A DNA stretch of 64,000 nucleotides from Lentilactobacillus senioris DSM 24302 = JCM 17472 (GTDB lineage Bacteria > Bacillota > Bacilli > Lactobacillales > Lactobacillaceae). The stretch covers positions 1 through 64,000 of the forward strand of contig NZ_AYZR01000009.1 in NCBI RefSeq assembly GCF_001436555.1, read 5' to 3'. Under the pieces are notes generated by a model. That model was not told the origin of the DNA, ran no database searches, and was given only the letters and a program-made list of their open reading frames with translations. Position numbers and translations under genes: made by a program. Positions 59,192-64,000 of this stretch are shown here, piece after piece; the stretch's first letter is position 1; the number at the start of each line of letters is the position of its first letter.

Positions 59192-59221
59192 ATGGTAATT
59201 GGGAAAGCAACTAAGTGTCAA
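59192..59221 (-). promoter_or_regulatory. putative rclA promoter
   Basis: A perfect TTGACA (59216-59221) and TACCAT (59192-59197), 18 bases apart, on the minus strand. Confidence 0.45.
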
Positions 59222-59249
59222 CTGATTGGCTCATTCATTAATGAAGTCA

Positions 59250-59281
59250 CAAAAAAACACCCACCAAATGGCGAGTGTTTG
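59250..59281 (-). terminator. rplM-rpsI terminator
   Basis: AAACACTCGCCA pairs with TGGTGGGTGTTT (two G-U) followed by seven T on the minus strand. Confidence 0.88.
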
Positions 59282-59302
59282 TACAAACCGAAAAGATAAA
59301 TC

Positions 59303-59695
59303 TTAACGCTTTGAGAATTGTGAAGCTTTACGAGCTTTCTTAAGACCTGGCTTCTTACGTTCCTTCATACGAGGGTCACGAGTAAGTAAACCTGCACGCT
59401 TTAATGGGCCACGGAAGTCTGGGTCAACTTCAAGAAGTGCCCGGGCGATACCATGACGAGTTGCTCCGGCTTGACCAGAGAAACCACCACCGTTAACGTT
59501 AACCAAGGCATCATAGTTGCCAAGAGTTTCAGTAACGTTGAATGGTTGCATAACAACTTCACGTAAGTTGGCAAATGGAATGTATTCTTCGATTGCCTTG
59601 TCATTCATAACAATTTTACCAGTACCGGGAACTAAACGTACCCGAGCAACTGAATCTTTACGACGGCCAGTGCCGCGATATTGTACTTGAGCCAA
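59303..59695 (-). CDS. rpsI: 30S ribosomal protein S9
   Basis: S9 (130 residues) lies near the P-site of the small subunit; its C-terminal tail contacts tRNA. The start [24 protein letters not shown], the [19 protein letters not shown] block and the basic end [12 protein letters not shown] with terminal Lys-Arg are all typical. It follows rplM by 13 bases in the conserved rplM-rpsI operon. Confidence 0.99.
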   Translation of the reverse strand: MAQVQYRGTGRRKDSVARVRLVPGTGKIVMNDKAIEEYIPFANLREVVMQPFNVTETLGNYDALVNVNGGGFSGQAGATRHGIARALLEVDPDFRGPLKRAGLLTRDPRMKERKKPGLKKARKASQFSKR

Positions 59696-59708
59696 TGCTG
59701 TTTCCTCC

Positions 59709-60152
59709 TTAAATTAAGTTAGTAATGTCCAAAACTTCTGGTTTTTGTGCTTGTTGTTCGTAGTCAGGACCTGCATAAACATGCAACTTCAAACCAATTT
59801 TGCGACCTAACGTTCCGTGAGGAAGCATGCCTTTAACTGAAGTTTCGATCAACTTTTCAGGGTTCTTATCACGGAAATCACCGGCAGTCCGTTGCTTCAA
59901 GCCACCGATAAATTTACTGTGACGGTAGTAAATCTTGTTCTTAGCCTTTCGACCAGTCAAGGCTACCTTGCTAGCATTAATAACGATAACGTTATCACCA
60001 GTATCCACGTTGGGAGTGAATGTTGGTTTGTTTTTTCCTCTTAAGATTGAAGCGACAACTGTTGATAAACGTCCCATAGGAACATCAGTTGCATCGATAA
60101 CGTACCATTTACGTTCTACTTCACCTGGTTTTGCCATATATGTTGTACGCAC
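59709..60152 (-). CDS. rplM: 50S ribosomal protein L13
   Basis: L13 (147 residues) is an early-assembly large-subunit protein. I use the GTG at 60152 because the family begins [18 protein letters not shown] and GGAGG lies 8 bases upstream. The frame extended to an ATG at 60167 would begin within the leader. [17 protein letters not shown] and [11 protein letters not shown] are conserved. A promoter and an L13-type leader precede it. Confidence 0.98.
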   Translation of the reverse strand: MRTTYMAKPGEVERKWYVIDATDVPMGRLSTVVASILRGKNKPTFTPNVDTGDNVIVINASKVALTGRKAKNKIYYRHSKFIGGLKQRTAGDFRDKNPEKLIETSVKGMLPHGTLGRKIGLKLHVYAGPDYEQQAQKPEVLDITNLI

Positions 60153-60232
60153 GTTTGTTTCCTCCATGTTCTGTGTTTGTTTGACACCAAAATAAGGTTC
60201 CGGGGCTTATCAGTGGGGCAAACAATACCAAC
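60153..60232 (-). ncRNA. L13 leader (autoregulatory mRNA leader)
   Basis: The leader of about 80 bases between the rplM promoter and start contains TTTTGGTGTCAAACAAACA and a G/C-rich CCCACTG...CCCCGGAACC segment, which resemble the Rfam L13_leader element of Firmicutes. Position directly upstream of rplM supports it. Binding of L13 to its leader is the proposed mechanism in that family. Confidence 0.6.
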
Positions 60233-60236
60233 TACA

Positions 60237-60265
60237 ATAATACAAATTAATAATGCAAAAGTCAA
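60237..60265 (-). promoter_or_regulatory. rplM-rpsI promoter
   Basis: TTGACT (60260-60265), 17 bases, TATTAT (60237-60242) on the minus strand, just after the truA stop. Confidence 0.75.
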
Positions 60266-60280
60266 TTTATTTCCTCAAAA

Positions 60281-61075
60281 TCAACGTTGATATTTCGGCA
60301 ATTTTACCGGATGTTGAGGATCATCACCCTCATAATAAACTCGTTTTAAGTATAATCCACTAGCAGGCATCGTTCGTCGAGCTTCATTTCGATCCTTAAC
60401 TTCAAATAATCGTTGAACGTCTGCCACCGGTCTAAAGCCAGAACCAATTTCCACTGCTACGCCTACAAGTATGCGGACCATGTTATATAAGAAGCCATTA
60501 CCGTAAAATTCAATTTGCAGTTCTTGATTGGCTTCATCCATGTGCGCAGTAGCTTCATAAATTGTCCGGACATTACTTTTGGCTGATGAACCAGAAGCTA
60601 CAAAGCTAGAAAAATCATGCTCGCCGACTAATTGTTCTAACGCTTGATTTAATAACTCCATGTCTACTGGGTATTTCCAGTGACCAGTATAGTTTCGTTT
60701 AAACGGATTTTTAAACTGTCCTAAATCAAGGCGGTACAAATAGCGTTTACCAGAAACATCATAACGGGCGTGAAAATCAGGTTCCACAATTTCTGCTTTT
60801 TTAATCTGCATGTCTAGTGGAATCATACTGTTTAATGCCTTAAACATATTTTCTGCTGGTATGTCAATCGGAAAATCGAAGTGCGCCGTTTGAGCTAACG
60901 CGTGAACTCCCGCATCGGTTCTTCCTGAGCCAAAGACTTCAATTGCTGGTTGGGGATCTTTAGCCATTTTGTTGACAACCTTAGTTAATACCCCTTCGAT
61001 CGTTCGTTCATGGGGCTGGCGTTGAAAGCCACTAAAATTAGTACCATCATACGCCATTGTAATTTTGTATCTAAT
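60281..61075 (-). CDS. truA: tRNA pseudouridine(38-40) synthase, probable ATT start
   Basis: TruA makes pseudouridine at positions 38-40 of the anticodon arm. The catalytic aspartate is in [25 protein letters not shown] and [10 protein letters not shown] are typical. The only standard start in frame, ATG at 61057, would give a protein beginning MAYDG. Relatives have a first strand just before that (Bacillus begins M-RLKCTISYDG). Here the codons upstream read [13 protein letters not shown], in frame and open back to the ecfT stop, with AGGGA 6 bases before ATT at 61075-61073. I therefore propose the AUU start; if wrong the gene is 60281-61057. It follows ecfT by 9 bases. Confidence 0.93.
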   Translation of the reverse strand: MRYKITMAYDGTNFSGFQRQPHERTIEGVLTKVVNKMAKDPQPAIEVFGSGRTDAGVHALAQTAHFDFPIDIPAENMFKALNSMIPLDMQIKKAEIVEPDFHARYDVSGKRYLYRLDLGQFKNPFKRNYTGHWKYPVDMELLNQALEQLVGEHDFSSFVASGSSAKSNVRTIYEATAHMDEANQELQIEFYGNGFLYNMVRILVGVAVEIGSGFRPVADVQRLFEVKDRNEARRTMPASGLYLKRVYYEGDDPQHPVKLPKYQR

Positions 61076-61084
61076 AATTATTCC

Positions 61085-61879
61085 CTACTTTCTAACCAAG
61101 AAAACAATAATGCCGACGGCGATAAAAATCAGCCAGGCAATTGTATCACTTAACTGCCAATTATATACGCGGTACTTAGTACGCGATTCGCTGTCAGTAA
61201 AGCCCCGTGCTTCCATTGCAGTGGATAACTCTTCAGCATGGTTAATCGCACCTGTGAATAGCGGGATTAATAATGGTACCGCCACCTTAATCCGATGTTT
61301 CAGGCTCCCTGAGCCAAAGTCAACACCCCGAGACCGCTGAGCATTCATAATAGTGATCATTTCATCCATCAACGTCGGCACAAACCGTAAGGCAATCGAC
61401 AGCATCAAAGCCAAAGTATCTACCGGAAAATGCAGCTTCTTTAAAGGTCGCAAAATAGTTTGAACCCCATCAGCAATGGCCAACGGTGCGGTCGTTAACG
61501 TCAAGACCGTTGAGATCATGATGATCAATAGAAACCTTACAAAGATATAGCCACCATTAATCAAACTCAGATCACTTACCGAAAAAGGTCCCCAGTGCCA
61601 GAGGACTTTGCCACCGCTACTAAAGAAGACTTGTAGTAACACGGTAAAAATAATTAACCAAATTAATGGCCTAATTCCTCGTATAAAGAAACCAATTGAG
61701 ATTCCGGATAAAATGATCGCAGCTATAATTAGTACCGCTAAAACTGCATAAGAAGCCACGTTATTGGCTAAAAAGATAATGGCAACAAAATAAAAGCACA
61801 ACAACAATTTTGATTGCGGACTCATTTGGTGAATAATTGAGTGTCCAGGCAAATACCGGCCAAAAATAAAATTATCCAT
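61085..61879 (-). CDS. ecfT: ECF transporter transmembrane subunit EcfT
   Basis: The membrane scaffold (264 residues, about five helices) that couples S components to the EcfA ATPases. The coupling motifs are ARG-type: NAQRSRGVDFGSG (around residue 158) and AMEARGFTDSESRT (around 220). It overlaps ecfA2 by 8 bases. It would energise vitamin uptake with S components such as the one at 54611-55201. Confidence 0.96.
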   Translation of the reverse strand: MDNFIFGRYLPGHSIIHQMSPQSKLLLCFYFVAIIFLANNVASYAVLAVLIIAAIILSGISIGFFIRGIRPLIWLIIFTVLLQVFFSSGGKVLWHWGPFSVSDLSLINGGYIFVRFLLIIMISTVLTLTTAPLAIADGVQTILRPLKKLHFPVDTLALMLSIALRFVPTLMDEMITIMNAQRSRGVDFGSGSLKHRIKVAVPLLIPLFTGAINHAEELSTAMEARGFTDSESRTKYRVYNWQLSDTIAWLIFIAVGIIVFLVRK

Positions 61880-62741
61880 GATTAGCCCCCAATTCCGTTA
61901 AAATCGCATTAGTTAAATCAGTTAAAGTCAACGGTCGGCTGGGTAATGGAAAGCCAGCTAACTTTAATTGTTCTGCAAATTCTGCACTGGTAGGTAAAGT
62001 TAATTGCATCTGACGGACCCATTTAAGATCTGCAAAAATATCTTGTGGACTACCCTGTTTAGTAATTTCGCCATGACTCATTACCACTACCTGTTCAGCG
62101 TATTGCACAACGTCATCCATTTGATGGGTGACCAAAATGATGGTAATCCCCATTTCATCATGTAGCCGAGCTACCAGAGCCATAATATCAGCATGGCCCC
62201 GAGGATCTAAGCCCGCGGTGGGTTCGTCCAAAATTAGAATGGAAGGATTCATTGCTAATACTCCTGCAATTGCCACCCGCCGCATTTGCCCACCTGACAG
62301 ATCAATTGGTGATTGATCTTGATATTGTTGAGGTAACCCCACCAAATCCATTGCATTTAAAGCTGCTTGCTTGGCTTCCGCCTCCGTTGCTCCATAATTA
62401 AGTGGACCAAACATAATATCTTTGATAACCGTTTCTTCAAAAATCTGTTTTTCTGGAAACTGAAATACCATGCCTACTTTTTGACGCAGCGGACGCAGAT
62501 TTTTATTAGTGGTCTTATGAGTAATTACATAATCACCCACGCTGACTTCACCACTTGTAGGTTTGATTAACGCATTAATGTGTTGAATGAGAGTAGATTT
62601 ACCACTTCCGGTATGACCGATAATTGCGGTAAAGCTCCCTTCCGTTAACGTTAAATTAATATCCTTAAGTGCTTGGTGCGCATCAGGAGAGTCCTCATGG
62701 TAGACATAATTTACATTTTGGAATTTAATTTGACCAGCCAT
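61872..62741 (-). CDS. ecfA2: ECF transporter ATPase EcfA2
   Basis: An ABC ATPase (289 residues). Walker A is IGHTGSGKSTLIQHIN (around residue 42), the Q-loop VFQFPEKQIFEETV, the signature LSGGQMRRVAIAG (around 143) and Walker B ILILDEPTAGLDPRG. The start is fixed by GAGGAGG upstream of the ATG inside the end of ecfA1 (31-base overlap). It pairs with EcfA1 as a heterodimer. Confidence 0.96.
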   Translation of the reverse strand: MAGQIKFQNVNYVYHEDSPDAHQALKDINLTLTEGSFTAIIGHTGSGKSTLIQHINALIKPTSGEVSVGDYVITHKTTNKNLRPLRQKVGMVFQFPEKQIFEETVIKDIMFGPLNYGATEAEAKQAALNAMDLVGLPQQYQDQSPIDLSGGQMRRVAIAGVLAMNPSILILDEPTAGLDPRGHADIMALVARLHDEMGITIILVTHQMDDVVQYAEQVVVMSHGEITKQGSPQDIFADLKWVRQMQLTLPTSAEFAEQLKLAGFPLPSRPLTLTDLTNAILTELGANHG

Positions 62742-63544
62742 TTGATCACCTCCTCATCGTTTAAATACTGATCAGGTAAGCTCACTCCCGCTTTTCGGAG
62801 TTGTTCAGCCAATTGACTGGCAAATGGTACATCTAGTCCATCATTTTTAAGTAGTTCCGGATTATTTAATACCTTATCCGGCGTATCTTCCAATACTAAT
62901 TGACCGTTATTAAGTAACATGATTCGATCAGCCACTGCGGCTTCATTAATATCATGTGTAATGGAAATAACCGTTAAATCCTCCTGTTGTTTAAGGGTTT
63001 GGATTAAGGAAATAATTTCTTTTCGCCCTCGAGGATCTAACATGCTAGTAGCTTCATCTAAGATTAAAATTTGTGGACGCACAGCAATAATTCCAGCAAT
63101 CGCCACCCGTTGTTTTTGGCCTCCAGACAAATTAGCCGGAATTCGTTCCCGAAAATCCAGCATGTTAACCGCCTTAAGACTATCTTCAATGATTGGTCCC
63201 ATTTGCTCTCTAGAAACTTGGCGATTTTCCAATCCAAAGGCTACATCTTCTTCAACAGTCGCCCCCACAAATTGGTTATCTGGATTTTGAAATACCATTC
63301 CAATTTGGTTGCGAACAGCTCCAAGATGCTCTTCGTCAACGGGTAACCCCGAAACCATGATCTGACCGCCTGCGGGTTCCAATAAGCCGTCCATTAATTT
63401 GGCCAACGTACTTTTACCGCTACCATTTTGACCAATAATAGCGAGCCATTCTCCCTGTTTAACGTTAAGGGATAGGTCGTTGAACACAACGTGTTCATCT
63501 GGATATTCAAATGAAAGGTGACTAACCGTTACGATATTTGTCAT
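62711..63544 (-). CDS. ecfA1: ECF transporter ATPase EcfA1
   Basis: An ABC ATPase (277 residues). Walker A is IGQNGSGKSTLAKLMDG (around residue 38), the Q-loop MVFQNPDNQFVGATVEEDV is characteristic of EcfA1, the signature is LSGGQKQRVAIAG and Walker B ILILDEATSMLDPRG. It is first in ecfA1-ecfA2-ecfT-truA, downstream of rplQ, a gene order conserved across Firmicutes. Confidence 0.96.
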   Translation of the reverse strand: MTNIVTVSHLSFEYPDEHVVFNDLSLNVKQGEWLAIIGQNGSGKSTLAKLMDGLLEPAGGQIMVSGLPVDEEHLGAVRNQIGMVFQNPDNQFVGATVEEDVAFGLENRQVSREQMGPIIEDSLKAVNMLDFRERIPANLSGGQKQRVAIAGIIAVRPQILILDEATSMLDPRGRKEIISLIQTLKQQEDLTVISITHDINEAAVADRIMLLNNGQLVLEDTPDKVLNNPELLKNDGLDVPFASQLAEQLRKAGVSLPDQYLNDEEVIKWLVKLNSKM

Positions 63545-63575
63545 TGCTGCTCTTCCTTAACCTTTTTTATGTACA

Positions 63576-63690
63576 AAAAAATCACTGACAGGTTAACGGC
63601 GCATGAGAAATTCATCTCACATTCAAACTAGACTAGGACAAAGCCACCATCATAGCGTTCTATACCGAAAACCCGAGTGATTCTCGTGAA
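63576..63690 (-). ncRNA. candidate L17 downstream element
   Basis: The space between rplQ and ecfA1 (about 170 bases) folds as a multi-stem RNA on the minus strand. The closing stem pairs AATCACT (minus, 63682-63676) with AGTGATT (63586-63580), followed by seven T in all. An inner hairpin TGAGA/TCTCA lies at 63604-63619. Rfam's L17DE motif sits in exactly this place, downstream of rplQ in Lactobacillales. The assignment is by position and shape; I could not run a covariance search. Confidence 0.55.
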
Positions 63691-63714
63691 AACAAATTGT
63701 TTAATTATTTAAAA

Positions 63715-64000
63715 CTAGTCAACTAATTGTAAGATGACCATTTGGGCACCGTCCCCGCGACGAGGCATAGTCTTGTAAATTCGAGTGTACCCACCGTTAC
63801 GGTCAGCATACTTAGTTGCAAGATCTCCGAATACCTTTTGCAATGCAGTAGTTACAGTTACGTTATCGCCGTCTTCGTTAACGTCGGCAACTACGTCACG
63901 TAAAAATGCAGCAGCTTGGCGACGAGCATGAAGATCCCCGCGCTTGCCAAGTGAAATCATCTTATCAGCAGTTGAGCGAACTTCTTTGGCTTTAGCTTCA
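63715..64000 (-). CDS. rplQ: 50S ribosomal protein L17 (3' part)
   Basis: The C-terminal 94 residues of L17 are present; the gene runs off the right edge. [30 protein letters not shown] is a standard L17 segment, and [25 protein letters not shown] is the family end. The ATG at 63960 is an internal methionine, not the start. It is the last gene of the ribosomal alpha operon in Firmicutes. Confidence 0.98.
   Translation of the reverse strand, partial: EAKAKEVRSTADKMISLGKRGDLHARRQAAAFLRDVVADVNEDGDNVTVTTALQKVFGDLATKYADRNGGYTRIYKTMPRRGDGAQMVILQLVD

Overview
The window is a gene-dense, AT-rich stretch of a Lactobacillaceae chromosome. Gene content and order (ptsHI, clpE with a CtsR box, gatCAB behind pcrA-ligA-camS, rplQ-ecfA1-ecfA2-ecfT-truA-rplM-rpsI, pepD, pepS, nucleoside deoxyribosyltransferase, gluconate kinase and permease) point to a lactobacillus. 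I cannot name the genus from sequence alone. Most genes are on the minus strand. I saw no prophage, insertion sequence or CRISPR array.

Layout. 1-240: a textbook rrn promoter and leader facing off the left edge, so a 16S gene should lie just outside. 262-5701: a four-gene envelope operon, lafA-lafB-flippase-like-ltaS, which would make the glycolipid anchor and polymerise lipoteichoic acid. 5774-8152: ptsH-ptsI and a small unknown gene. 8192-11785: clpE under CtsR, then a MucBP-type protein without a signal peptide. 11786-20806: pepD, prfC, tagD, an AI-2E family transporter, an NtdP-like phosphatase, recX, flavodoxin, yihY and a UDP-GlcNAc 2-epimerase. 20948-23692: pepS, a GtrB/GtrA-type lipid-linked sugar pair and a candidate small RNA. 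23695-25834: a nucleoside deoxyribosyltransferase and an NCS1 permease behind a PyrR-type attenuator. 25932-31360: a lipoprotein, a long perfect hairpin, tRNA-Arg(CCT), a DEAD helicase, an oxidoreductase, a DUF4828-like protein, a GH25 protein lacking its catalytic acids, and an RpiR regulator. 31423-34614: gntK-gntP with a candidate leader attenuator. 34631-39728: deoC-deoB-deoD-deoR-pdp with DeoR and CcpA sites.

39745-51676: dps, an RlmCD-type methyltransferase, dagK, gatBAC, camS, ligA and pcrA. 51651-54149: a PurK look-alike with a broken active-site motif, xpt and a GH73 glucosaminidase. 54233-59281: a DUF2187-like protein, an ECF S component, a marR-GNAT-B3/4 operon, a rhodanese-CstR pair with a clear palindromic operator, and rclA convergent to it. 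59250-64000: rpsI, rplM with an L13-type leader, truA, the ECF energising module, an L17 downstream element and the 3' part of rplQ.

How the genes work together. Envelope synthesis recurs: LTA anchor and polymerase, TagD for CDP-glycerol, the 2-epimerase for ManNAc, diacylglycerol kinase for recycling lipid released by LTA synthesis, and the GtrB/GtrA pair for polymer decoration. Nucleoside salvage is the second theme: deo operon, pdp, deoxyribosyltransferase, permease and xpt. The third is thiol and oxidant defence: rhodanese, CstR, RclA, Dps, ClpE. The most interesting points are the PyrR attenuator on deoxyribosyltransferase/NCS1, two likely pseudoenzymes (GH25 and PurK-like), a probable AUU start codon in truA, a flippase candidate in the LTA operon, and the candidate small RNA after gtrA.
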